Of a DNA stretch of 64,000 bases, positions 45,868 through 55,755 are shown piece by piece; position 1 is the stretch's first letter; each line of letters starts with the position of its first letter. A program made the translations under genes and the position numbers. Below the pieces are notes generated by a model. The model saw only the letters and a list, made by a program, of their open reading frames with translations, was not told the DNA's origin and made no database searches. The stretch lies in contig NC_087070.1 in assembly GCF_963678635.1 (NCBI RefSeq), positions 35,963,109-36,027,108 on the forward strand, given 5' to 3'. The stretch comes from Symsagittifera roscoffensis (lineage: Eukaryota; Xenacoelomorpha; Acoela; Convolutidae).

Positions 45868-46179
45868 TTAGCGGGCTGTGTCTCCCGATGGGATGGTTTT
45901 GAACAGTGTAGATTTATCATGTTGTTGGAGAAGCCTTGCGGTTTTTTCGTTTAAAAAAGACATTGGGCTGCCCGAATCGGCAATAGCGAACAATTGTTCG
46001 GAATTGGTTTTTAGTTTCACAATATGTCCGTTTAGATCATCTTCAACTAATGTTCTTGTATTCTTAATTTCAAATGATTCCTCGACTGCCATCACCGAAA
46101 AATTGTCTATTTGATAATTATCCCAACCATTGCTGGAAGAAAATTCTGCAAACGCCACTGGGTCGTTTTCTGTTTCCAA
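45868..46179 (-). pseudogene. Retrotransposon aspartic protease fragment
   Basis: 103 codons. FAIADSGSPMSFL at residues 64-76 carries the catalytic Asp-Ser-Gly and the hydrophobic strand of retropepsins, which cut the Gag-Pol polyprotein. It is in the same frame as the nucleocapsid upstream, separated by one TGA. It lacks the flap and the C-terminal half, being cut off by the terminal repeat, so it cannot be active. Confidence 0.7.
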
Positions 46180-46287
46180 GCTTTCGGTGTCAAGCTCCTC
46201 CTGTTGGTCGACTTGGGTATCTTCTAGATAGTTGACTTGTGTTGATCGGCATATTTTGGCAAAGTACCCCCGTTTGGCGCATTTTGC

Positions 46288-46557
46288 TCAAATTTTATCT
46301 TTAGCGGGGCAGATCTGTAAATGATTTTGGTTATATTGGTTGCCGCATTTATAGCACTGTTTTTGGTTTCCTGTGTTTGTAGCTCTTGGTTGTCCTCGGT
46401 TATTTTGTGATCCTCGTTGAAACGGTCTGCCTCGGGCGCCTCGCCCTCTTTGTGTGTTTTGACTGTTAGAGTAGTTCGCGCGCCCTCGGGTGTTTATGTA
46501 ATTGACCGGTTCTTGCTTTGTCGTTATTTGATGTCCGCTAAAAGGGTTGGTTTTCAT
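46288..46557 (-). pseudogene. Retrotransposon nucleocapsid part of Gag with zinc knuckle
   Basis: 89 codons: an Arg/Gly/Asn/Gln-rich basic linker (residues 23-66), then Cys68-x2-Cys71-x7-His79-x3-Cys83, a zinc knuckle for RNA packaging. The frame ends at TGA 46288, where the first Cys of a second knuckle is expected; the following residues keep that knuckle's spacing apart from a Tyr at the His position. Its ATG overlaps the gag stop by ATGA, so capsid and nucleocapsid are in different frames, either by natural frameshifting or by an indel. Confidence 0.7.
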
Positions 46558-47312
46558 AGTTCTACTATGTTCGATACCTTTTTCTCGGCGAATTCATATG
46601 CATCTTGTGGAGTTCTGGTTTGTGCTAATAGTTCCTCGGCTATTTTGTCGTTGTTCATGTGTGCGGTGAACATGTCGCGAACCCATTCTTCCTTGCGGTC
46701 TCCACAATCTGCCCGCGATGCTAATTCCACGATTTCCGAATGAAATCGTTCTAAACTCTCATTTTTTTTCTGTTTTCGACAAATAAAATTGTATCTTTCA
46801 AAAGCGATGATTCGAGTTGTGATAAAAATATCTTCGAGGGTTGTCATCATTTCTTGAGTAGAAACGGTGTGTAGCTCCAGATTAGGCCGTTTCTGTTGTA
46901 ATTGTGTTTGTCCTTCCGCTCCTAAACATAAGAATATGTAGCTGCGTACTTTCGCATCTGCTTCGTCCCATCTGAATGAGTTACAAAGTACTCCCTTTTC
47001 CCTCGCTTTGATTACATGGTTTTCCGAACCTACTCTTTTCTCTTGATTTCTGACTTCTCTGTTCTTTCTTTGTGCTTCAGTTTCTCCTGTGATTTCAAGT
47101 TCGAACACCGGCTCTGCCGGTTCGACTAATGTTGGTCGGGCTCTTAATAGATTTCGTACTTCTATGCCATCTTTCGCGAATATTGCCATTTCCATTATCG
47201 CCGCCCACTTAGACCACTCTAGTGGTGGTTCGGTCGATGCCTTCTCCCAAAAGGGGTTTATGTTGAGTGGGTTTTTGGAATATCCTGCTGGCTGCGCCAT
47301 GTCATACCTCAA
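46554..47312 (-). CDS. Retrotransposon Gag capsid-like protein
   Basis: An intact frame of 252 codons, longest in the window. It has the layout of Ty3/gypsy Gag: an N-terminal Pro-rich segment, WSKWAAIMEMAI near residue 33, a charged hinge (NREVRNQEKR), then a helical capsid core with RSYIFLCLG, LEDIFITTR and FHSEIVELASRADCG, where RSYIFLCLGAEG is the usual gag core block. The protein assembles the cytoplasmic particle around element RNA. The start follows the 5' terminal repeat by a short leader. Confidence 0.75.
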   Translation of the reverse strand: MRYDMAQPAGYSKNPLNINPFWEKASTEPPLEWSKWAAIMEMAIFAKDGIEVRNLLRARPTLVEPAEPVFELEITGETEAQRKNREVRNQEKRVGSENHVIKAREKGVLCNSFRWDEADAKVRSYIFLCLGAEGQTQLQQKRPNLELHTVSTQEMMTTLEDIFITTRIIAFERYNFICRKQKKNESLERFHSEIVELASRADCGDRKEEWVRDMFTAHMNNDKIAEELLAQTRTPQDAYEFAEKKVSNIVEL

Positions 47313-47319
47313 TGTATGA

Positions 47320-47654
47320 ACGTTTGATTCCAGAATCCGAATGGATCGACAAACAGATAAGCTAACGCTGAGCGAGATAAAACGACCAATCTAAACCAAT
47401 GTTTATTCTTGCTCTGACCGTTTATGAGGTCTGTGTTTGAGATGTGATCTCTCAAGGTCGATTGACCGACTAAATGTATGTTTATGGCATGCAACATCAT
47501 AAACATATACAACAACATAAATCATAAATGTCAATGTATATATATCTGAGTTTTGTCGGTCCATGCCGGATGACAACAAAGTTCGTCCACATTTATCAAA
47601 TATTCGAAACAATCAGCATTCAGGCAAATAATAATATTTAACTATTACTCAGCC
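47320..47654 (-). repeat. 5' long terminal repeat and leader of the Ty3/gypsy-like element
   Basis: Its outer 78 bp match 45787-45865. The inner border and primer binding site could not be fixed by eye. Confidence 0.5.
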
Positions 47655-47728
47655 TACAGCACTTGGGTGGGCGCTGATTAAGCAGAAAACAAACTTGCTG
47701 TCAAAATTGTGCAAATAACAAAACTGCT

Positions 47729-47761
47729 CAGGTTGAAGCGATTTTGCATCGCTCCAACCTG
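47729..47761. repeat. Short hairpin beside the LTR element
   Basis: CAGGTTGAAGCGA and TCGCTCCAACCTG form a 13-bp stem with one mismatch and a 7-base loop, about 75 bp outside the terminal repeat. Confidence 0.6.
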
Positions 47762-47764
47762 AAG

Positions 47765-49834
47765 CACCCACGCATAAATTTTAGCACCACATACTGTAAA
47801 GACGCTATTAAGAATGAATCATTCGAGCTAAGAAAAAATCAACGAGAAATTATACAAAAACGGATCTTTTTAATTTACAAATTATAGGAATAAATCAATA
47901 TGACTTTCAATTTTAGCTTCAAAAGCCTTGAATTTGAATAAATTTTATACTCTGCAATTTATATTGAGGTATTTACTCCGAAATAAGTTTATACAAAGCA
48001 AAATTCATAAGCGCAAAAGCTCATTTGCTAAACATACATCAATCATAAAAAAATGTTTGGTTGAAACTTGAAAAAAACACTTGCCTGGATTGTACATATT
48101 TCGCTTCCGCTCAGCCAAAGATAAAAAAAATTGATATTTAATATCTGCGCAGAAAGACCAAATTTTGACAGCTCTCATACTTAACTCAAATTGTGAGTAT
48201 CAAGGAGTTTTTTTTATATTTATTGCATCAAAGAAAGCTAATTTTCCTTTTCATCAATAATTTTCACAATTAATCAATAATACAAGAATTGATGATTTTT
48301 TGAATATAAAAAACTGACTTGTGTTTTTGATCGGATCGAGCACACTTTGGATTTTGTGATTATTTTTCTTACGATTTATGACTTTAGCTTCAAATGCTCG
48401 TATAATATTCAAATTGTCTCCTAGGCAAGCCTCAAAACGTTGACGGTCCAGCTGCCTTTATTGGACGGTGCATTTTCAAATGACGTTGACCCTTACCATA
48501 AAACCAAATTACCACCATAAAAATAAGTCAACTATAAATCAAATCGAACTTAATTTAACGAGTTATTGGTCGCTAAAACCATCTTTGCGAAAAGAAAAAT
48601 TATGGTGAAATGCATGCAAGTGCAGCTTAGTTAGTTAACCAATAATTCTAGATTTTTTAAGCTTAAACACAGAAAAAATGGGTATCACTAATCAAAATAG
48701 AACAGGTGAGACTGTACCCTTTAGCTGAAGAGTTTGGCAATTTCTGGGAGGAAGGGGGACCACCCCGTACCAATTAAGTTCGAACAGAATAAAACTTAAA
48801 TGTTGAGTTTCGAAGTATATCATTATCCAAGCCTTATGATACAATTAAAGATCTATAATGGTTTTTATGCTATAACGCTCTCTTACCTTTAAAAAAACTT
48901 CTAAATTGTTGTAATGACAGATAAAAACCAAATACAGCTCGTTTTTGTGTAATGTGGCTCCGACCTCAAATTTCAAAGTAAAATAACTTTCTTTGTATTC
49001 TCAATCAACGTACGAGGAGAGACGATTTGTTTCCTATTCAATCCATAATGGATGGAAATCAGTTGTAGGATTTGGTTACAAAAAGTATTCAACTGTTTGT
49101 TGATTTTGGACGCTTCCAAACATCGGCTTCGTTGGTATAGTGATGTGAACAAACAGTTAAAAAGCTTGAAAGGTTTTTCCGAATAATCCTACGACTTAAA
49201 TTATAAAGAATAAAAGGAATGAAGGCACCTGTCTTACTAGCTAACAATTTGATTGATTCTAAATTGAGCTGAAAAATATGAAGGCAGTCAGAATCATAAA
49301 AGCAAAAAGCAAAGGACAGCTGAAATAAAGCGGCGTAATTTTCAAAATGGGAGCTGGCTGGATTCAGTTCAGATTTTCAAACTGATGGATTTATTACTTG
49401 ACATCTTATCCGATTGGACTATATAATCTTAGATCAAACAACAAGAGCCGAAATGGAACAAAAAAGCGTCACTTGGAAACAATTTTTAATCTGATTTTGA
49501 GAAATAAAACTGACGATGTCCTCATTAAAGGGTTCAAAAAAAAACAAATCAGGAAAACAGTAACCGCTTACTCTGGTAACTGCCAGATTGTCCGCCCATA
49601 TTTTGCTTGCAAAAATCTGGGGGGAAATATGCGCTTGAATTGATGAAGTCACGCGAAAATGTTTTTGTTTCAAAAAAGTGAACGAACGATTATAGTGCTG
49701 ACTTAAATTATCCGGACAAAACTCATAAAAGTTGAACTTGAAAACACGTTTTTCATAAATTGTGTTGACTTTAGACTAAAAATGGTGCGGACAAAACTTG
49801 CTTAGAATTTTCAAAAAATTATTATAATGCAACA
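47765..49834. other. A+T-rich stretch, no gene seen
   Basis: Stop-rich. A pair of opposite 80-codon frames at 49398-49673 has no domain or splice support. Confidence 0.45.
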
Positions 49835-50337
49835 ATTACGAGGCAAAACTGTGCACTGGATAGGCGCACAATTTTGCGTCTGTATGTTCCTGGATTCCAT
49901 AGACAAACCTTTAAACGTGTTCCAAAATGAAAGTGGATTCCACCTACAAAGCTTCCGTGAGTTCCGCGTACAAATACCTGTAACGTAAATTTTATCGGCA
50001 CTTGTTGTGCCGCGGATTCCGCAACAAAAGAATATAGCAAAATATTCCGCAACTGTAAGTGGATTCCACAATGCATGTGTAATCTGCAAATGTAAGTAGA
50101 ATCCGCAAAATTTGTCAGCGGAATCCGCAAATGTCAGCAGATTCCGCAAACTGTAAGTGGATTCAGAAATTTGTCTATTACTGAACTTGCATATGAACAA
50201 TTGAAAGCTAGAGGTGGAATTCTTATCTATAGCAATGCGGAATTTAAAGGAAAGGACTTAACCATTGTCAGCGGAATCTCCAATTAATTGTTAACTAAAT
50301 CGGTGGATGTCAGCTTTTAGTACTTTGGAAACACAAC

Positions 50338-50650
50338 ACCGAATAAGTTCAATTTTTGGAGTCATTAGGCTGAGAATGTATGGAAATACAACACTCAGCA
50401 TATCGCCAATTTAGGTCAGTATTTGGGATTGCGTCAATTCCAAATACTGATTTTGGAAGCATAACGCCAAATAATTTCAATATTTGTAGTTATTGGGTTG
50501 AGGTTGTTTGGAAACCTAACACACAGCAAATCGCCAATTTAGATTTGAGAATGCGTCAATCCCAAATACTGATTTTGGAAAGCTTAACGCCGAATAAATT
50601 AAATATTTGTAGTCCATGGCTTGAGAGTGTTTGCAAACACAACGCACAGC
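50338..50650. repeat. Tandem repeat of about 125 bp, roughly 2.5 units
   Basis: CAGCATATCGCCAATTTAGG recurs at 50396, 50525 and 50647 (spacing 129 and 122). Confidence 0.75.
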
Positions 50651-50654
50651 ATAT

Positions 50655-50840
50655 CGCTGAGATAGGTCAGTATTTGGGATTGCATCAGTATTTAGGATCG
50701 AAGTTCAGATCGAAGTAGGTCAGTATTTGGGATCGGTAGGTCAGTATTTGGGATCGAAGTTCAGTAGGTCAGTATTTGGGATCGAAGTTGAGATCGAAGT
50801 TGACAGGATTTGAGATCGAAGTTGGGTTGACAGGAATTGA
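50655..50840. repeat. Short tandem array of GTCAGTATTTGGGATCGAAG
   Basis: Five or more units of 25-35 bp derived from the end of the 125-bp unit, a secondary amplification. Confidence 0.8.
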
Positions 50841-51366
50841 GACCAAACATTTCAACTGGTAGTTGATCAATGTAGTGATAGTAAACGAGATTCAATTTTT
50901 CTGTTGACCAGTAATTAAAAGATATAATTTTAAACGCTATACTACACATATACAAATATGTAAACGGAATCCGCAAACAAAATGGGGATTCCACTTACAC
51001 CTTGCGGATTCCGCTTGCGATTGCGGAGTCTGCAACAGCTCATTTTAACTATACAAATGTCCTATTATTTGTTTGTGGATTCCACAAACTGTTCTGGATT
51101 CCGCAAGTACGATTGCGGGTTCCTCAAAATCGCCTATTCTCGGAGCGATTTTGAGCGGTAGTGTTTTAGGTATTGTTTGTGGAATCCAAAACAGCGAAGA
51201 AGATCAAAGAAAAGTAGCAAAGTTGCGGATTCCGCGACAAATCTGATTTTGGCCTGTTGCGGAATCAGCTTACAATGCACAGTTTGGCCTTGTAATGACT
51301 TTTTTTGCGATGTCCGGGCCCAAAACTTTACTCAAAAATCGATCATTATAGACTTTTTAGTCAATT

Positions 51367-51632
51367 AAAAATTACACCAAAACTACGAAGTCAAATACTG
51401 TCAAAATTATATCAAAATAGGCTTCTTCTCGGCCGAACAAAGTTCAAGAAGGGAGGATATATTCTCCATAAAGTTGCGCGAAACGTTTATGAAAATGATT
51501 TTAAATATTTTTTTTATAGTAAAACTGACTTTTTTGAGAGTATTTTCTTCTTAAACTTTGGTGGGCCACATTAGAGGCTCATTTTGATATTAATTGACAG
51601 TAATTTATTTCGTAGTTTTGGTGTAATTTTCA
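51367..51632. mobile_element. MITE with 50-55-bp inverted ends
   Basis: AAAATTACACCAAAACTACG at left is mirrored at 51632, and the inverted match continues through ACTGTCAA and TATCAAAAT for about 55 bp. The interior has no coding content. It sits about 70 bp from the previous element. Confidence 0.7.
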
Positions 51633-51639
51633 TATGAGT

Positions 51640-52539
51640 AAAAATTCTATAATGATATCCGTTCTTAGGGCAAAACTTAGGCCGAAATTTTGCAAAACAA
51701 ATTGCACCATACTAATTCTGCTAATGTTTTAAGCAAGTGTTATCCTTATCATTTTTTGTCTAATTTCAACCCAATTTTAAAAATTGCTTTTTCAATTTCA
51801 AACTTTAATGCGTTTAGTCCGGTTAATTTAAAGTTAAGGCCAAACTATGGCTATATCCATGACTTTGAGCAGTTTAATCGGTCAAAAACTACAGTATTTT
51901 AGGTAAATAAGCTTTTTGGAAACAGTTCTTACCTACAGAATTCACAATAAGATGAAACTCGACGTCAGAATGGTTAGTTTTAGGTTAATTATTTTAGTTC
52001 CGATTCGTAGACCGAAACTATAAATCAGGACTACAGTTTCTTTGAGTTTTTTATTCGCTTTCTCTGTATCTGATTATATTTCAGTCTTGAAAGTTCTAGA
52101 ATACTCGTAAACCGCATAAGCAGTTTAATCTGTGAACTGAAAAATCGTCTTTAACAAACTTAACAACCTGGCTGTCTGCTCACATATGCAAAAACAACAG
52201 ATTAAAGATCTGAAAAATTCAGAGGAATTGAAATTAAAGACCGGCGGATTACTTCCGAGTGTCCGAATTGACAGCTTAAAGGATAACTGCTCAAAGGTAT
52301 GACTGGTATGGCTGATGCAGAAGGTAACGGCAAAAAAGATCCATGATGGTTTAGCGCAGTTACAGTAAGCCAGAAGACATTGAAAAATAATAAACGGGAA
52401 AAAAATATTGAAACATCTGAATCATCAAAAAAACATTACGTTCGAATTTTGATGTCGAACTTAGTAACTATTTCAATCAGTGTTATCCATCGTTAATGAT
52501 TCTTATACCTAATAACAGTTTTCCGTTCAGAAATTCAAA
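51640..52539. other. A+T-rich stretch, no gene seen
   Basis: No exon-like islands or repeats recognised. Confidence 0.45.
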
Positions 52540-54164
52540 CTTACGAGGGTGCCACGACAACTCGCAACAAAAGACCACTCGCAAAACAAAACAACTCGCA
52601 AAATCTCTCAAAAGACAACTAGCAAAAAGAGACATTTCATATAAAACTCGGAAGGAAATTTAACTTCCCTTCAATCTAAATCTGACACAAAAAAGCAGTA
52701 AGACATCAAAGACTTTGAGGCATCGAAATTTCTTTGGTATAAAGTGTTTTTCAGATCAAATTATATAAGAGCTTCCAGCTGCGAAATTAGGTCATTGTTT
52801 TGAAAGTTTTCAACAGTATCTGATATCCTTTGTGGCAATTGTTCATATTGAGGATATTTATAGGGCTTTTCTCCAGACTTGAACCGAGTCAGACGATTTT
52901 CCGTTTAACTTTGCTCCTTCCTTATTTTTGATACAGTGGGGTGAACATAACCCATTCCTAGTTGAAAAACGCTATGCCATCCTTCGACAGAAAGGTTGAT
53001 TTTTTATTTCCATTCCATTGCTGAACTCGTTCCATGTAGCTGGTTTGAAATCTGGATCTTCATATTCCACGTACATATTTCCCCACCCAAATTTTTCAAA
53101 ATAATCGAGTTATGAATAGAACTGACCATTTTCAGTTGTTGTTGCGTAGAGAGCTTCTAGTGCCAACTTCAAGTCGCATTCAGGAATGAGAGCCAGCGCA
53201 ATAAACTTTCTTTTTTAAGTCTTTGTTTTTTGTGTATTCAACCGCCAGTCCTAATTATTGTAATCTTTGCCAATTGGCCTGCGCAAAATGAACAAAGCAC
53301 CCTTTTATGGACGCTGTGCGAAATTTCGGTTTGAATTGCTGCTTTTTCGAAATCAATAATAATTTCTGTTAGCTTTATTAAAGGGTTAAGTTCACGTAAC
53401 ACTAGAAACGCTAGTTGACATTGCTGTTGAATTTTTTGTTGCAACATAGAGTAAAGCATTGGGCTGGAGCAGCTATTTATAACAGCATGTACAGTTTGTG
53501 TAACGCTCGAGAATGCCCAAGTTTGCCTCAGTGGTGAACACAAGAAGTCGGTCGGAACCACCCGGCCCCGATTCATGAGTCAAGAAATTCTCCCCCTTTA
53601 GAGTAGTTTGAATTTTTATTGGAATTATTGTCCCCCACCTTCTTTGGCACAACTCTTAAGTCCCTTTCTAGTTGAATCGCTCTGGCAACCGAGGTAATTT
53701 GGGCATGTTTGCTGCGCATTCCTCAAAAACGGTGATCGTTACATTTTGATAAATAGATCGAGGATATTCTTGCTTGTTTTCCGCGCTATCTTTTATTTTT
53801 TGTATGACACTAAAACATTTTGGGAAAATTTTAACTTTGCCCACCAGAAGTAGTGCAAGTAATGAGGACTATTTTTTTTATAAATTATTTGTCAAAGGTT
53901 GTTTTGTTTACATCCCCACAAGATTTAACGGCTTTACATATTTAACGGTCATGCTTTTTTACCTTGTAAACCGAATTTCTTGAAATTATAAATTGAAAGA
54001 CACTTTTCAACTTCCCGTTCATGAGCCAACACTGAATGTAAATGGTCCATTTTTCTCCACAAATAAATCATCACGTGTAAATACTTGTGATTTGCAAGGT
54101 CTTTAAGAATCTCCAGGAGTGCGAGTTGTCTTTTGTTGCGAGTTGTCGTGTTACGGCTTACGAG
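52540..54164 (-). mobile_element. MULE-type DNA transposon with terminal inverted repeats
   Basis: A 23-bp perfect inverted repeat (CACGACAACTCGCAACAAAAG plus AC) lies at 52553-52575 and 54128-54150, followed by further ACAACTCGC units inward. CTTACGAG flanks both sides (52540-52547 and 54157-54164), compatible with an 8-10-bp target duplication, though the exact outer border is ambiguous. The broken transposase lies inside on the minus strand. Confidence 0.75.
52760..53576 (-). pseudogene. MULE transposase pseudogene
   Basis: The best frame (53576-53238) has a strand-turn block ending SCSSPMLYSML and then LTEIIIDFEKAAIQ, matching the conserved IDFEKAA block around the second catalytic Asp of MULE transposases, followed by CSFCAGQLAKI. 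Downstream, after shifts and stops, come LDYFEKFGWGN, WNEFSNG and SVEGWHSVFQLGMGYVHPT, which correspond to the C-terminal ...SVEGWH... region. At least two frameshifts and four stops; inactive. Confidence 0.75.
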
Positions 54165-54391
54165 CATGTTTCAACAACAAGAACACGTATTTGATTGACA
54201 GTTTTACTGACCAATCAACAACACGAAAACCTCCTCCAGACATTTGCATTTTGTTGGTTGACGTTCAGTCAAATCTTCAAAACAGTTTCCAGCAATTGCA
54301 CAGAAAAGCAACAATATAACTTTTAGGATTGGTCGATCTCTTTATCGTAAGTTTGCTCTTGGCTTCTTTTAGCAGTACTCATTATAATAAT

Positions 54392-54673
54392 TTACTCATT
54401 AGCAGTACTCATTATAAAAATCTCTCTTAAGTTAAAGCTGAGCTGTGAGAATGATTTGACAATAAGGTATGATTTTATCTCATTAAGAGTGGAAGCTTCG
54501 GCTGCGCAATCGTAACAGTGCGGCAAACTTCGAGCTCGTTTTTTTGCCAGTTCTTGCTGTTTTTTTACAATGCATCTTCGATCTGGATGGAAATTCAACT
54601 TATTTCGTAATTGGCTCTGAGGGAATTTTTTTTGCAGCCAAAATTTGTCAATGAAAAGTGTCAGTGAACGCAA
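54392..54673 (-). CDS. 93-codon open frame outside the MULE, doubtful
   Basis: Lys/Arg-rich middle (KKQQELAKKRARS) followed by HCYDCAAE. A TCCCTCAG acceptor-like site lies inside. A 29-bp duplication (GCAGTACTCATTATAA) overlaps its end. No family recognised; may be an exon or chance. Confidence 0.2.
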   Translation of the reverse strand: MRSLTLFIDKFWLQKKFPQSQLRNKLNFHPDRRCIVKKQQELAKKRARSLPHCYDCAAEASTLNEIKSYLIVKSFSQLSFNLREIFIMSTANE

Positions 54674-54689
54674 AAAACATCAATGACAG

Positions 54690-55340
54690 ACTTGTTTAAT
54701 GAAAAAAGTAAGTTTTCGAAGAAAAATTAGCCTTAAATTTTTTGAAATTTGAGAACAAACTTTTTTGATTAAGTTCAACCCAATTTGAGAAAACTCGATT
54801 GATAGAAAAAAAATTCAGATGGAAATAAAATCCATATATATTTCATTTTGGAATCAGGAACATTCACTTTTTGAAAATTTCCGTCGAATATCATTGAGCA
54901 TGAACATCATAACTGAGTTTTCTATCAGAAACAAAATCAACGCGACCGATAATTGTCTTAACTACGTTTATTTGCACTCAAGAAGAGTAGAATCAGAGAT
55001 TTATACACAAAATGTTACTTCAAATTCAATATGACTGTCGGTCAGAATTGACTATATTATGCGGATATTGGCACGAATTGATACCATTCAAAACTAGATA
55101 CAAAATGGCGTTTCGAAAACTCTTTCAAATTCTCATCAATCTTTAAGCATTATTTTCATCAAAAGAAAACTAAATTTTTGCCTATTTTCAACAAAACAAA
55201 ACGAAGACCTTTTATAGCTAATTATTTTATAAGCAAAAATGAAACCAATAATAGAAAACAATAGAAGTAATGTTTGAAATACTCGTGCAAGTTCTTCCTA
55301 AAATAAAACCTAACGCGAGTAGGTTTTTTTTTTGCGAACT
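54690..55340. other. A+T-rich stretch, no gene seen
   Basis: Contains AACCCAATTTGAGAAAACT near 54777, a scrap of the repeat duplicated in a prohibitin intron (57898 and 58765). Confidence 0.4.
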
Positions 55341-55343
55341 CTC

Positions 55344-55422
55344 CGACAGGGGCCGAAGTGAGATTCGAATCAACGACCGCCGACTTAAAAGACGTGCGCC
55401 ATACCCACTCGGCCAACACCAT
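55344..55422 (-). repeat. tRNA-derived SINE-like sequence
   Basis: Minus strand: GGTGTTGGCCGAGTGGG (A box), loop CTTTTAA with anticodon TTT, then GATTCGAATCTCAC (B box) and CTTCGGCCCC. Stems are only partly paired and the acceptor does not close. Located downstream of the prohibitin gene. Confidence 0.55.
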
Positions 55423-55693
55423 TCAAGACAAAATTCTTCCTCTTTTTCAGTGGTCGGAACAAAAAAAAACAGGCAGAAGTTGACATGAAAACGCAAAAAT
55501 GAGTCTGAAAAGTTCAGCTTTAAAAAGAAAAGCCAACTCCGAGATTCAACTCCCAAATTTCCAGTATGAGTCATCGCTTAGAATTTTGAATTAAGATCTT
55601 TTGACATTTTGAAGCCGCGGTCAATTGCAAACTGATACAAATCGGCAATAGAAGTCTCGGTAACAATTCATCAAGAACGAACAATTCATCTCT

Positions 55694-55699
55694 TTTAAT
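55694..55699 (-). terminator. ATTAAA polyadenylation signal of prohibitin
   Basis: ATTAAA on the minus strand about 57 bases after the stop codon. No AATAAA is closer. Confidence 0.4.
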
Positions 55700-55755
55700 T
55701 TTCAAGTTTTCTTGCATTGAAAGCAACAGTTATTATTCTATTTAGTCTTTTCGGA

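Larger units (their letters stand above)
45787..47654 (-). mobile_element. Internally deleted Ty3/gypsy-like LTR retrotransposon
   Basis: Order on the minus strand: terminal repeat, gag, nucleocapsid, protease, partial terminal repeat. Reverse transcriptase, RNase H and integrase are absent, and the protease ends where the 3' repeat begins. The element spans under 2 kb. It could be a deletion product or a non-autonomous form that used enzymes from elsewhere. Confidence 0.75.
49835..51296. mobile_element. Inverted-repeat element filled with GGATTCC arrays
   Basis: Ends are inverted: ATTACGAGGCAAAACTGTGCA at left against ATTACAAGGCCAAACTGTGCA read from the right. Inside both ends are dozens of GGATTCCGCAA, GTGGATTCC and GGAATCCGCAA motifs in both orientations (49920-50170, 50960-51270). 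The middle holds two other tandem arrays. Nothing coding is convincing. It looks like a non-autonomous DNA transposon with expanded subterminal repeats, possible transposase binding sites. A single matching terminus lies at 19205. Confidence 0.6.
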
